64,000 nt of DNA from DATJGS01 sp035494735 (GCA_035494735.1 DATJGS010000019.1:62001-126000), one strand, 5' to 3'; positions 18,210 through 26,569 are shown, counted from the first letter of the stretch. Numbers and translations are program-made. The notes: a model not told the origin generated them from the letters alone.

Positions 18210-19469
18210 TTACTGCACCGGAAGCACCGGCACGGCGCCCTGCGGACCGTTCGTGAAGATCTCGACCTGACGCATCGGGCCGATGAGGATGCGGCCTTCC
18301 TTGTCCTTCACCGTCAGCTGGTAGCGGTACGTGCCGTCCGCCATCGGCATGCCCGACTCGTCCTTGCCGTCCCACAACAGGTGCGCGGGAGGCTGACCGG
18401 GGCCGCCGAACTTGCGGACCACGGCGTTGGACTTGTCGTGCAGCTCGAGCGTCCAGCTCTCGGCGCCGGACTTCGTGTGCGCGTTGAGGTCGATCTTCGT
18501 CACGGCCTTCTCGCCGGTCGGCGAGAACACTTCGGGATCGGCGTGGCTCGCGGCGAAGAAGCCGCCGAAGCGGTACGTGAGCCCGAAGCGGTGCGTCATG
18601 CCGAGCGGATGGTCGGCGACGCCATAGTCGAACTGGTACGCAGGCAGGAAGCGGTACGAGAACCCGCCGGTCGCACGCGTGTCGTCGTAGCCGATGCGTG
18701 CCGCGAGGCCGGGCTGGATCCAGTACTCGGCGCCGCCGTGGAAGCGCGTGCCGAGGCCGGTCGACTGATCGATCTCGGTGGTGATGAACGCGCGACCGTT
18801 CAGCGCGTTCAGCGTGACGCCGCCGCGATACTCGGTCGGATACGTCTCCGCGGTCTGGCGCAGCGTGATCGACGGGCCGCCCAGGTTGAGCGCCGAGAAG
18901 CCCACCTTGAACTGCGGCGTCAACTGATACATGGCGCCGAGGTCGATGCCGAAGCCACCGCCGCTGAAGTCTTCGATGGTCTGCTGCACGAGCTTCACGT
19001 TCGTGCCCACCGAGAAGCGCGGGCTGAAGCCCCGGGCCATCGTGAACAGGTACGCGGTCTCGCCTTCCTTGAACGAGCCGAGCGCGTCGTTGACGTCGTT
19101 CGTGCGCTGGAAGTCGCCGGACGACATCGACACCATGCTGAGTCCGAAGCTCGGCAGCCACGAGCCGGGAACGGCGATGCTGAAGCCGTTCAGCGACGTG
19201 TCCTCGAACAGGTGCAGGTTCTCGAACATGAGCTGGTTCTGGTCGAGCTGGCTGAGCCCGCCGGGATTCCACAGGATGCCGAGCGCGTCGTCGGCCATGG
19301 CGACGTTCGCGCCGCCCATGCCGAGCGCGCGCGCGCCGGCGTACTGCGACAACCATTCACCCGGCATGCCGCCGCCCTGGTCGGCCGCGCGGGCCGGCTG
19401 GACCGCGAGCGCCGCGAGTGTGGCGAACAGCGCCACGGTGCGCGTGATGCGGGAGTCGATGCGGTTCAT
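18210..19469 (-). CDS. PorV/PorQ-family outer-membrane beta-barrel protein with FlgD-like tail
   Basis: 419 residues. A signal peptide (ARA-AD cleavage region) precedes the family hallmark GARALGMGGANVAMADDALGILWNPGGLSQLD (about residues 45-76): the GA-AxGMGGA and NPAGLA motifs of FadL-like PorV/PorQ (UPF0164) proteins. Amphipathic beta-strands continue to about 315. The C-terminal 100 residues add a FlgD-like Ig module (EVFSPTGEKAVTKIDL..., LLWDGKDESG, DGTYRYQLTV). PorV-type proteins shuttle substrates carrying C-terminal sorting domains in T9SS. Its upstream neighbour is exactly such a large repeat protein. AGGAGGGC precedes the ATG. Confidence 0.82.
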   Translation of the reverse strand: MNRIDSRITRTVALFATLAALAVQPARAADQGGGMPGEWLSQYAGARALGMGGANVAMADDALGILWNPGGLSQLDQNQLMFENLHLFEDTSLNGFSIAVPGSWLPSFGLSMVSMSSGDFQRTNDVNDALGSFKEGETAYLFTMARGFSPRFSVGTNVKLVQQTIEDFSGGGFGIDLGAMYQLTPQFKVGFSALNLGGPSITLRQTAETYPTEYRGGVTLNALNGRAFITTEIDQSTGLGTRFHGGAEYWIQPGLAARIGYDDTRATGGFSYRFLPAYQFDYGVADHPLGMTHRFGLTYRFGGFFAASHADPEVFSPTGEKAVTKIDLNAHTKSGAESWTLELHDKSNAVVRKFGGPGQPPAHLLWDGKDESGMPMADGTYRYQLTVKDKEGRILIGPMRQVEIFTNGPQGAVPVLPVQ

Positions 19470-19478
19470 GATGCCCTC

Positions 19479-22400
19479 CTAGCGAACCACGGCGATCTTG
19501 CGCCGCATGACGTTCAGGGTGTTGCCAGTACCGTGGGCCTCGAGCAGCACGATGTAGCCGCCACTCGCCACCACGTTGCCGGCGCCGTTCTTTCCGTCCC
19601 ACACGAATGAGTTGAGTCCGACCGAGCCGCCCACCGCGCCGCGCGCGAACTCTTCGCGACGCACGAGCTCACCGCTCTGCGTGAAGATGCGGATCGTCAC
19701 CTGCGCGTCGTCGTCGAGCTTGTACGCGAGCGTGGTGCCCTGACCCGGCGGGTGGAACGGGTTCGGGTAGTTCGTGACCGTGCCGCCCGGCGCGTTCGGA
19801 TCCACGAACGCCGTGACCAGGTCGAGATCGCCGCTCAACGCGCCGGACACCGCGCGGATGCGGTCGGTCTCGGGTTGACGCGGGCTCAGGAAGTTCGCGC
19901 GGGCCGCGCCGACCGAGTCGGTCGAGCTGTCGATCGCGCTCAGCGTGCCGGTGCCCGAGAGCCGCAGGAAGTTGACCGGCTGGTTCGGGACGCCGTTGCT
20001 GTAGTCGTCGGTGACACGCGCGGTGATGGCCGCGTTCTTGTCGCCGCCCACCCACGTCGGCACGCTCGTCACCAGCACCTGCGACGGCGCGCCCGGCGTG
20101 ATCGTGATCACGTTGCTCACGGCCGGCGCGTTGCCCGCGTCGTCATGCGCCACGACCACGATGGGCTCGGCGAACGTGTAGGACTCGGAGACCGAACGCT
20201 GGCCCTGCAAGAGCTGGAACTGCGTCGTCAGCAGCGTGCCGCGGCCCGGGGCCTGCGAGGACGCGTTCTGCACGTCGATCGTGACGAACGAGTTGATCTC
20301 CTGGATGACGCTGCCCGCGTCGTTCGTGACCTTGACGGTCAGCGTGAACGGACCGCCGGCCGGCGCCGTGGACGGCGTGATCGCGGCCTCGAGATGGAAG
20401 CCGGTCGAGATCGCACGCACCTGCGTCGTGCTGCCGGTCTTCGACGGCTGGGTCACGTCGCTGACGCTGATCTGCTGGAAGCCGCCGGTCGCGAGCTTGA
20501 CGTTCATCTGCGCCACGCCGTCGACCATCGCGGCGTCGGGCGGCAGCGTCGCGAGCGGATCGCCCGACGTGATGTGCACGACGTCGGTGACGCCGCCGAC
20601 CGGGTTCCACCACTGGTCGGTCGCCATCGCGGTGCACGTGAACGCGTAGTTGATGGACTCGTCCGTCGCCGTGCCGGTGCGGCCGGTCGCCGTGCCCGGG
20701 GCCGGCGATTCGCCGGGCGCCAGGATGAGCACGCGCGAGAACGCGCCGCCGATCACGGTCACGTACGCGGACGTGTCGGGCGTAATCGAGACGTTGTCGG
20801 AGTCACTGGCCCAGATGCGCTGCGGGCCGGTGCGGTACAGCTTGACCGGCATCAGGAGCTGGCCGCCGATCAGCGACGTGTCGGACGGCATCGTCGCGAA
20901 CAGGTCGCTCGAGCCGAGCTTCACGCGGTCGTTGACGCCGCTCACCAGGTTCCAGTACGCGTCGACGGCGCGCAGCGTCAGCGTGAACGCCGAGCCCGCC
21001 GTCTGGTTCGTCGGCGAACCGTTCTTGCCGTCGACTGTGCCGCCCTGCGGCGTCTCGCCGGGGAGCAGGACCTGGAGCCCCGCGAAGGGACCGGGCTGGA
21101 CGACGAAGCTGTTGCTCGTGCCGGTGTGCGGCGGCGCCGAGAAGTCGAACGCGGTGAAGCTGACCGCGCCGCCCGCGCCGCGGAACACCATGTTGCCGGT
21201 CCACACGCCGTTCGTGAACGTGATCAGTTCGGGCGAGATGCTGCCCGCGCCGGTGTTCGCCGACAGCACGGCCTGGCCGTCGTAGCCGGGGACCGTGTTG
21301 TTCGACACGTCGGCCGCGCGGATCGTGACGCTGAGCGGCGTGCCCGCGACCTGCGGCGAGCTGATCGTGTTGATCGCGAAGTGATGCACCGCGTTCGGAA
21401 TCACGCTGATGCCCGGGCTGGTCATGCCGGTGATGCCGGCGTTCGTCTGGTCGTTGAGCGTCAGCGTCTGCGTGCCGACGGTGCCGAGCGTGACGTTGAA
21501 CACCTTGACGCCGTTGCTGAGCGCGACGGTGATCGGCGTGCTGGCCGCGCCGTCGCTGGACGTGAGTCGCACGTTGTCGCCGCTGAACACCTGGTTCCAG
21601 TACGCGTCCGTCGAGTACGCCGTGACCGCAAACGCCTGGCCCGCGCTCTGCGACGCCGGCGTGCCGATCTTGCCGCTCACGCTGCTGGGCAACGCGGTCT
21701 CGCCCGGCACGATGAGCTGCACGCGCGAGAACGCGCCCGGGTGCACGGTGAACGGATCGCTCGTGCCGTTCTTCGAGGGCGCATTCGAGAGGAACGCGTA
21801 GAAGTTCGCGTTGCCGCGGTTGATGCTGGTCTCGTCGGCGCGCAGCGCGGCGAGGCCGCCGGTCCACGTGCCGTTCACGAGCTGCACCGAGTCCGGCACG
21901 GTGCGGCCGTCGCCGAAGCTCGTCGTCTCCTTGAGGCGCACGTAACCGTTGTAGCCGGTGACGATCGCACCCGAGGGACTGCGCGCGGTCAGCGTCATGG
22001 TGAATGGCACGCCCGCGGTCTGGTTCTTCTGCGAGATGCCCGAGAACTGGAAGCCCTGGATCACGAGCGCGCTGACCGCGGCGGACGTGCCGTCGGGAAT
22101 CGTCCCGTCGGTCTCGTCGTGCGCGAAGAACGTGAACGTGCCGCCCGCGTTCAGCGTGGCGGCCAGCACGAGCGAACCCGACTGCAGCTGCGTGGCGCCG
22201 GGGAGCGTCGCGCTCGCGTCCGACGACAGCAGGTGCACGACGTCGGTCGCCGTGTTGACCAGATTCCACGAAGAGTCACACGCGCGAACCGTGACGTTGA
22301 ACGGCACGCCGACGGTCTGGGCCTTGGGCGTTCCCGTCTTGCCCGAGCCAGTGCCCGGAGCGGCGGTTTCGCCGGGAAGCAACACTTGGAGCCGGGTAAA

Positions 22401-22490
22401 CGGACCGGCGATCGCTGGCGCGGCGGCGACCAGCAGCGCCGCCAGTGCGACCAACGGCGCGAACATTCGAATGTGATATGCGTGGCGCAC
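19479..22490 (-). CDS. giant surface protein with Ig-like repeat modules and C-terminal sorting domain
   Basis: About 1003 residues, probably from GTG 22490 (GAGGAG seven bases upstream). The signal peptide is MFAPLVALAALLVAAAPAIAG. Four recurring modules open with F-x-R/G-LQ/V-L-PGE-[TS] followed by G-x-x-GTP and later W-NxV (near residues 27, 247, 467 and 590). They alternate with invasin/filamin-like beta-sandwich domains, and a Big-1-like domain sits near 830. The last 90 residues form a FlgD-like module (TNYPNPFHPPGQG, TIRIFTQSGELVRREEF, VWDGKNGAGNVVASGGYIVLLEA). It is the first gene of the PorV/TPR/ExbBD/TonB operon and probably a surface adhesin or exported filament. No catalytic motif was found. 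Confidence 0.8.
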   Translation of the reverse strand: MRHAYHIRMFAPLVALAALLVAAAPAIAGPFTRLQVLLPGETAAPGTGSGKTGTPKAQTVGVPFNVTVRACDSSWNLVNTATDVVHLLSSDASATLPGATQLQSGSLVLAATLNAGGTFTFFAHDETDGTIPDGTSAAVSALVIQGFQFSGISQKNQTAGVPFTMTLTARSPSGAIVTGYNGYVRLKETTSFGDGRTVPDSVQLVNGTWTGGLAALRADETSINRGNANFYAFLSNAPSKNGTSDPFTVHPGAFSRVQLIVPGETALPSSVSGKIGTPASQSAGQAFAVTAYSTDAYWNQVFSGDNVRLTSSDGAASTPITVALSNGVKVFNVTLGTVGTQTLTLNDQTNAGITGMTSPGISVIPNAVHHFAINTISSPQVAGTPLSVTIRAADVSNNTVPGYDGQAVLSANTGAGSISPELITFTNGVWTGNMVFRGAGGAVSFTAFDFSAPPHTGTSNSFVVQPGPFAGLQVLLPGETPQGGTVDGKNGSPTNQTAGSAFTLTLRAVDAYWNLVSGVNDRVKLGSSDLFATMPSDTSLIGGQLLMPVKLYRTGPQRIWASDSDNVSITPDTSAYVTVIGGAFSRVLILAPGESPAPGTATGRTGTATDESINYAFTCTAMATDQWWNPVGGVTDVVHITSGDPLATLPPDAAMVDGVAQMNVKLATGGFQQISVSDVTQPSKTGSTTQVRAISTGFHLEAAITPSTAPAGGPFTLTVKVTNDAGSVIQEINSFVTIDVQNASSQAPGRGTLLTTQFQLLQGQRSVSESYTFAEPIVVVAHDDAGNAPAVSNVITITPGAPSQVLVTSVPTWVGGDKNAAITARVTDDYSNGVPNQPVNFLRLSGTGTLSAIDSSTDSVGAARANFLSPRQPETDRIRAVSGALSGDLDLVTAFVDPNAPGGTVTNYPNPFHPPGQGTTLAYKLDDDAQVTIRIFTQSGELVRREEFARGAVGGSVGLNSFVWDGKNGAGNVVASGGYIVLLEAHGTGNTLNVMRRKIAVVR

Positions 22491-23001
22491 GAGGACACTC
22501 CTCGATGAGATCCGGGACGCACGCGTCTCGCGTCGGCCTTGCGCCGACGCGCGTGCAGGTCGCGCCGAGCCATGACGCGACGCGGCGGGCCGCTTTGCAG
22601 GTCGCATGCCGCGCAAATCGTGCAAAATTCAACATGCGCCGCGCTCTCGCCGAAACGTGTTGCCGCGCAGTCGATGGCGGGTTCGCGCTTTGCGACAGAA
22701 AGTTCGAAATCGACGTTTTCGTGTGGGCTGCATCGCGCGATTGGGGCACCTCGCGCAGCGACCGCCTTGCGATGAGCATGACAAAGCAACGCTATTCGCA
22801 CGCGCAAGAGATCGATGTCCAAAGCGCGAGAGAAAAGAAGGGGCGTTTGGCGCTATTCGGAGCGGGCTCGACGCTCGTCGAAAGTGGGGCGCGCTGTCCC
22901 AATCGACCGCGTCTCGAGGCTCGTGTCGAGGGACCAACCGCGTGCCGGCACGCCCGCCGGAGATGGTGCGGCGTCGGCCGCGCGACGCGGCGTGCGGCCG
23001 G
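22491..23001. other. 511-base gene-free stretch upstream of the envelope operon
   Basis: Lies between the methyltransferase stop and the GTG of the giant repeat protein, both leftward. Parts (about 22,610-22,860) are visibly richer in A and T than the surrounding genes, as expected of a promoter region for the long operon. No convincing -35/-10 pair, riboswitch or operator was identified by eye. Confidence 0.4.
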
Positions 23002-23841
23002 CTACGCCAGGCGCGCGCTCACGACGATGGCGCTGAGCGGCACGGCGAGGCGCCCGTCCCGCACGTATCCGGCGAGCGCCCCGGTGAAAGCGGCGCGGAT
23101 CGCGGCGAGCTCGGCAGGGGTCTGGGCGCGCAGTGTGGCGCCCATGCGCACGCTGCCCCGCTCGTACGCGTCGAACAGCTCGTTCGCGTCGCTTGCATCG
23201 GTCACGAACGCGACCGCGCGCGACGCGACGCGCTCGAATCCGGCCGCCTCCAGCGTGCGACGCGCCTCGGCCGGATCGGCGAGCCGGTGCGGCGGCGGAC
23301 CCGGCGGCAGCCCCACGTCGCTCCGGCCGTGGGCCGCGAGCGCGTCGGCCAGCGCGCGGTGCAGAACGGAGCGCTCGGGCGCGTCCCATAGGCTGAACGC
23401 GAGGCGGCCGCCTGGGACGAGCACGCGCGCCATCTCGGCGAATGCATGCTCCGGGAACTCGAAGTGGTGGACCCCGAAATTGCTGACGATCACGTCGAGG
23501 CTCGCGTCCGCGAACGGCAGGATCGCGGCATCGGACTCGCGAAACGTGCCGGTCGGCACGAGGCGCCGCGCCTCGTCGACCATCGCCGGCGCCAGGTCGA
23601 CGCCATTGACGACCGCGCCGCGCCGCGCCGCCGCGGCGGCCGCGATGCCGGTGCCGCACGCGACGTCGAGCAGGCGGTCACCCGGCGAGACGCGGGCGTC
23701 CTCGATGAGGTCGCGGACGGCGAGCGCGGTGAGCTTGGCGAACGAGTCGGCGTAACCCGCGGCGACGCCCGACCACTCGGTGCGCTCGCGCGCCGTGAAC
23801 GCGCCCGGTTCCGGGGCGGCGCCCGGGCGCGGCTCGCTCAC
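23002..23841 (-). CDS. class I SAM-dependent methyltransferase (UbiE/Methyltransf_11 type)
   Basis: 279 residues from GTG 23841, overlapping the stop of the preceding 45-residue ORF (GTGA). The Rossmann SAM-binding motif is clear: LLDVACGTGIAAAAAARRGA (about 57-76), acidic VDLAPAMVDEAR (80-91), ILPFADASLDVIVSNFGVHHFEFPEHAFAEMARVLVPGGRLAFSLWD (about 107-153). This is motif I through the post-III loop of the UbiE/COQ5-like family. The methyl acceptor cannot be read from the sequence. It is third in a run with isocitrate dehydrogenase and the small ORF; no link in function is evident. Confidence 0.86.
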   Translation of the reverse strand: MSEPRPGAAPEPGAFTARERTEWSGVAAGYADSFAKLTALAVRDLIEDARVSPGDRLLDVACGTGIAAAAAARRGAVVNGVDLAPAMVDEARRLVPTGTFRESDAAILPFADASLDVIVSNFGVHHFEFPEHAFAEMARVLVPGGRLAFSLWDAPERSVLHRALADALAAHGRSDVGLPPGPPPHRLADPAEARRTLEAAGFERVASRAVAFVTDASDANELFDAYERGSVRMGATLRAQTPAELAAIRAAFTGALAGYVRDGRLAVPLSAIVVSARLA

Positions 23842-23975
23842 GCCCGCGCGCTCGCGACCAGCGCCTTCGTCGGGCCGCGGAACGGGCGGTCGCCGCCGAA
23901 CGCGACCGGCGCGTCGGCGACGGCGCGCGTCACGCGAATCACGTCCTCGTCCACCCAGCCAAGCACGTTCGACAT
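23838..23975 (-). CDS. 45-residue small protein coupled to its neighbours
   Basis: This short frame begins with ATG 23975, two bases after the stop of the isocitrate dehydrogenase gene (TGA-GT-ATG), and its own TGA overlaps the GTG of the methyltransferase. Spacing on both sides is what a translated, coupled gene would show. The product starts MSNVLGWVDEDVIRVTRA and is mixed polar/hydrophobic with no signal peptide or membrane helix. No family was recognised. It might instead be only a coupling leader for the methyltransferase. Confidence 0.5.
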   Translation of the reverse strand: MSNVLGWVDEDVIRVTRAVADAPVAFGGDRPFRGPTKALVASARA

Positions 23976-23977
23976 AC

Positions 23978-25237
23978 TCAGCGCGCGCCCGCCGTGCTCG
24001 CGCCGTGCATCTTTGCCTCGAGCCGCTCGGCGATGGCCTCGATGAAGCCCTCCGTGGTCACGTGCCCGGGAGGCGCTGGGGAGGCGATCGTCGCCAGGTC
24101 CTTCGTGACGACGCCCGACTCGATGGTCTCGACGACGGCCGCCTCCAGCCGGCGCGCGAAGCGCACCAGCTCGGGCGTCTCGTCCAGCTCGCCGCGCTTC
24201 GCGAGCGCGCCGCTCCACGCGAAGATCGTGGCCGTCGAGTTCGTGGACGTGGGCAGCCCTTTCTGGTGCTGGCGGTAGTGCTTCGTGACCGTGCCGTGCG
24301 CCGCCTCGTACTCGAACTTGCCGTCCGGCGAGACGAGCACGGACGTCATGAGCCCGAGGCTGCCGAAGCCCGACGCCACCATGTCGCTCATCACGTCGCC
24401 GTCGTAGTTCATGCACGCCCACAGGAAGCCGCCGGGCGAGCGCACCGCGCGCGCCACGCCGTCGTCGATGAGCAGGTAGCTGAACGTGATGCCGGCCGCG
24501 TCGAGGTCGGCCTTCCGCGCGTCGGCCTCTTGCGTGAAGATCGCGCGGAACGCGCCGTGGTAGACCTTCGAGATCGTGTCCTTGCCGGTGAACCACAAGT
24601 CCATCTTCTCGCTCAGAGCGTACGCCAGGCACGCCTTCGCGAACGAGCGGATCGACGCGTCCAGGTTGTGCACGCCGCGCACGATGCCGGACTGCTTGAA
24701 CTCGTGGATCAACGTGCGCTGCGGCGTGCTGCCGTCGGCCGGCGTGAACACGATCTCGACCTTGCCCGGCTGGCGCACGCGCATCTCGGCGCACTTGTAC
24801 ATGTCGCCGTACGCGTGGCGGCCGATGACGATGGGCTTGACCCACGAGCGCACCATCGGCGGCACGTTCTTCACGAGGATGGGTTTGCGGAACACGGTGC
24901 CATCGAGCAGCGCGCGGATCGTGCCGTTCGGGCTGGGCCACGCCTTCTTCAAGGAGTACTCGGCGACACGGTCGTCGTTCGGCGTGATCGTCGCGCACTT
25001 CACGCCGACGCCGTGCTTCTTGATGGCCTCGGCCGCGGCCACGGTCACCGCGTCGTCCGTGCGGTCGCGCTCGGGCAGCCCGAGGTCGTAGCGCTCGAGC
25101 CGGATGTCGACGAACGGCTCGATCAGGTGGACCTTGACGAGATCCCAGATCACGCGCGTCATCTCGTCGCCGTCCATCTCGACGAGCGGGTTCCTGGCGA
25201 CCACTCTCGATGTCTCTTTGCCGTGCGAATGACCCAT
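23978..25237 (-). CDS. icd: NADP-dependent isocitrate dehydrogenase, homodimeric type
   Basis: 419 residues, cytosolic. It oxidises isocitrate to 2-oxoglutarate and CO2 with reduction of NADP. The start at 25237 follows GGAGGAG. Family signatures: NPLVEMDGDEMTRVIW near the N-terminus, DRTDDAVTVAAAEAIKKHGVGVKCATITPN, PNGTIRALLDGTVFRKPI (substrate loop), MNYDGDVMSDMVASGFGSLGLMTS with metal-binding Asp, and EAAHGTVTKHYRQHQKGLPTSTNSTATIFAW. The His and Arg in HGTVTKHYR mark NADP use. It belongs to the eukaryote-like type rather than the E. coli type. The nearby transhydrogenase fits a role in NADPH balance. Confidence 0.95.
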   Translation of the reverse strand: MGHSHGKETSRVVARNPLVEMDGDEMTRVIWDLVKVHLIEPFVDIRLERYDLGLPERDRTDDAVTVAAAEAIKKHGVGVKCATITPNDDRVAEYSLKKAWPSPNGTIRALLDGTVFRKPILVKNVPPMVRSWVKPIVIGRHAYGDMYKCAEMRVRQPGKVEIVFTPADGSTPQRTLIHEFKQSGIVRGVHNLDASIRSFAKACLAYALSEKMDLWFTGKDTISKVYHGAFRAIFTQEADARKADLDAAGITFSYLLIDDGVARAVRSPGGFLWACMNYDGDVMSDMVASGFGSLGLMTSVLVSPDGKFEYEAAHGTVTKHYRQHQKGLPTSTNSTATIFAWSGALAKRGELDETPELVRFARRLEAAVVETIESGVVTKDLATIASPAPPGHVTTEGFIEAIAERLEAKMHGASTAGAR

Positions 25238-25353
25238 GGACTCCTCCGAAAGACCGGTCGTATGCGTGTGTTTGCCGGCAAACGGTAGCAGAGTCCGGGG
25301 CGCGGGGCGATGCGGCCCCGCAGCCCTCGGCGATGGGGCTTCGGTGCCGCCAA

Positions 25354-26136
25354 TCAGCCCGCCCAGAACCCCACGACGCGGCGGACGCGGCCGTCCGCGG
25401 CGAACTCGAACACGTTGGTGCCCGATCCGCGCGCCGAGCCGTCCGGACCGTTCGCGGTCCAGTCGACGAGCGCCGTGCCCTGGCACACCCGCGGCGCGCC
25501 GTTGCGCTTGAGCGCGATGCCGGGCATGAAGCGCTGGGCGCCGGCGATGTGCTCGCTCAGGTCCTGGCGCCCCTTCGTGGCCGAGAACGCGTCGCCGAAC
25601 TCGATGTCGTCGGTGGTCAGCTGATCGAGCGCCGCGACGCGTCGCGCGGCGTCGGCCTCGCTCCACAGCGCGAAGAAGCGGTCCGCGACGTCGGCCGCTC
25701 CGGCCGCGGCTTCGCGCGCCGCGACGTTCGCGAACAGCGCGAGCTGGTACCTCCAGCCCTGCACGTGGTGATCGCGCGCCGCCTCGGTCGGCAGATCGTG
25801 GCGCAGCGTGAGCCTGGTGCCGCGCGGGGTCGCTTCGAGCGCGATCGTCACGCGCGAGCCTCCGGGCGGGAACATCGGGTCCGCGCCCTCGTAGCCGTAC
25901 GTGAACACGATGCGCTCGGGCGGGATCACTTCCAGCACCGTGCCAGACGCCTCGGCCGCGTTTGGGTAGCGGATGCGCACCGCGCCGCCCGGGCGCGCGT
26001 CGATCGTGGAGCCGCTCCCCCACCACGCGGCGAAGCGCTCGGAGTCGGTGAAGTAGCGGAACACCACGTCGCGCGTCGCACGGATCTCGACGGTGCGCTC
26101 GAGGTGATGGCGGAGTTCGGGCAGGGTCTCGTTCAT
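25354..26136 (-). CDS. fusion of an SRPBCC/AHSA1 domain and an NTF2/SnoaL-like domain
   Basis: 260 residues. ATG 26136 overlaps the ArsR stop as ATGA, with GAGAGGAG about 10 bases upstream. Residues about 8-150 are an AHSA1-type START fold (TVEIRATRDVVFRYFTDSERFAAWWGSGSTIDARPGGAVRIRYPN...GWRYQLALFANVAAR). Residues about 160-260 form a SnoaL/NTF2-like cone (ADVADRFFALWSEADAARRVAALDQLTTDDIEFGDAF...FEFAADGRVRRVVGFWAG). AHSA1 proteins are classically coupled to ArsR regulators, as here. Both folds bind small hydrophobic ligands. The substrate is unknown; the fusion is less usual than the single AHSA1 protein. Confidence 0.82.
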   Translation of the reverse strand: MNETLPELRHHLERTVEIRATRDVVFRYFTDSERFAAWWGSGSTIDARPGGAVRIRYPNAAEASGTVLEVIPPERIVFTYGYEGADPMFPPGGSRVTIALEATPRGTRLTLRHDLPTEAARDHHVQGWRYQLALFANVAAREAAAGAADVADRFFALWSEADAARRVAALDQLTTDDIEFGDAFSATKGRQDLSEHIAGAQRFMPGIALKRNGAPRVCQGTALVDWTANGPDGSARGSGTNVFEFAADGRVRRVVGFWAG

Positions 26137-26543
26137 GATCGACGACTCCTCTCTGGCGGCCGGCGGTGCGGCGGCGGGGTCTTGGGCGGTGATCCTCGAT
26201 GCGGCTGTGGCGTTCTTGGCATCGGCCCGCGCCGCGCTTGCTCCAACTCGGCACGGACCTTGAGTTGATACAGCGCGTCGTCCCACATCCGTTCGAGCCA
26301 GGAACGCAGCGCGCCGAGCTGGGCGGGGCGCGCCGCGTAACGGCGGTGACGCCCGTCACGGCGCGCGCGGACGAGCCCGGCGGACTCGAGCACGCGCAGG
26401 TGCTGCGACACGGCGCCGAACGTCACGTCGCCGAGCGCACGGTGGATGTCGCCGGCGCTCAACTCCTCGCGCCAGACGAGGCGCAGGATCTCGCGGCGGC
26501 GCGGGGTCGAAACGGCGGTGAGGACGTTGTGCATGGGCATCAT
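26133..26543 (-). CDS. ArsR-family transcriptional regulator
   Basis: Up to 136 residues. Winged helix-turn-helix: LTAVSTPRRREILRLVWREELSAGDIHRAL, then FGAVSQHLRVLESAGLVRARRDGRHRRYAARPAQL (about residues 8-75), typical of the metal-independent ArsR group found with AHSA1 proteins. The C-terminal 40 residues are Pro/Arg-rich and probably disordered. No Cys metal site is present. The first possible ATG (26543) abuts a perfect 16-base palindrome; the fourth codon ATG (26534) falls where a transcript from the predicted promoter would begin, so translation may be leaderless. It overlaps the SRPBCC gene as ATGA, so one transcript serves both and autoregulation is likely. Confidence 0.88.
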   Translation of the reverse strand: MMPMHNVLTAVSTPRRREILRLVWREELSAGDIHRALGDVTFGAVSQHLRVLESAGLVRARRDGRHRRYAARPAQLGALRSWLERMWDDALYQLKVRAELEQARRGPMPRTPQPHRGSPPKTPPPHRRPPERSRRS

Positions 26544-26569
26544 TTTAGTAATTACTAAAGTGAAGTCAA
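26542..26569 (-). promoter_or_regulatory. predicted arsR promoter
   Basis: On the minus strand TTGACT (26569-26564) and TAAAAT (26547-26542) are separated by 16 bases, each matching five of six bases of the sigma-70 consensus. The expected transcript start would be at or next to ATG 26534, implying a leaderless mRNA. No ribosome-binding site is seen before any of the candidate starts, consistent with this. Confidence 0.55.
26544..26559. promoter_or_regulatory. 16-base perfect palindrome, likely ArsR operator
   Basis: TTTAGTAATTACTAAA is a perfect inverted repeat placed between the predicted -35 and overlapping the -10 of the arsR promoter. Binding there would block RNA polymerase. It is AT-rich in strongly GC-rich DNA, and it also lies in the divergent region before the transhydrogenase genes (start 26707). 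Confidence 0.7.

Noticed and set aside
19752..22508. 918-codon open frame antisense to the Ig-repeat protein
   Set aside because: Same reasoning: Arg-rich shadow of a repeat-rich exported protein.
23978..26359. apparent 793-residue fusion ending in isocitrate dehydrogenase
   Set aside because: The upstream half reads the SRPBCC gene out of frame; the dehydrogenase has its own ATG (25237) with GGAGGAG.
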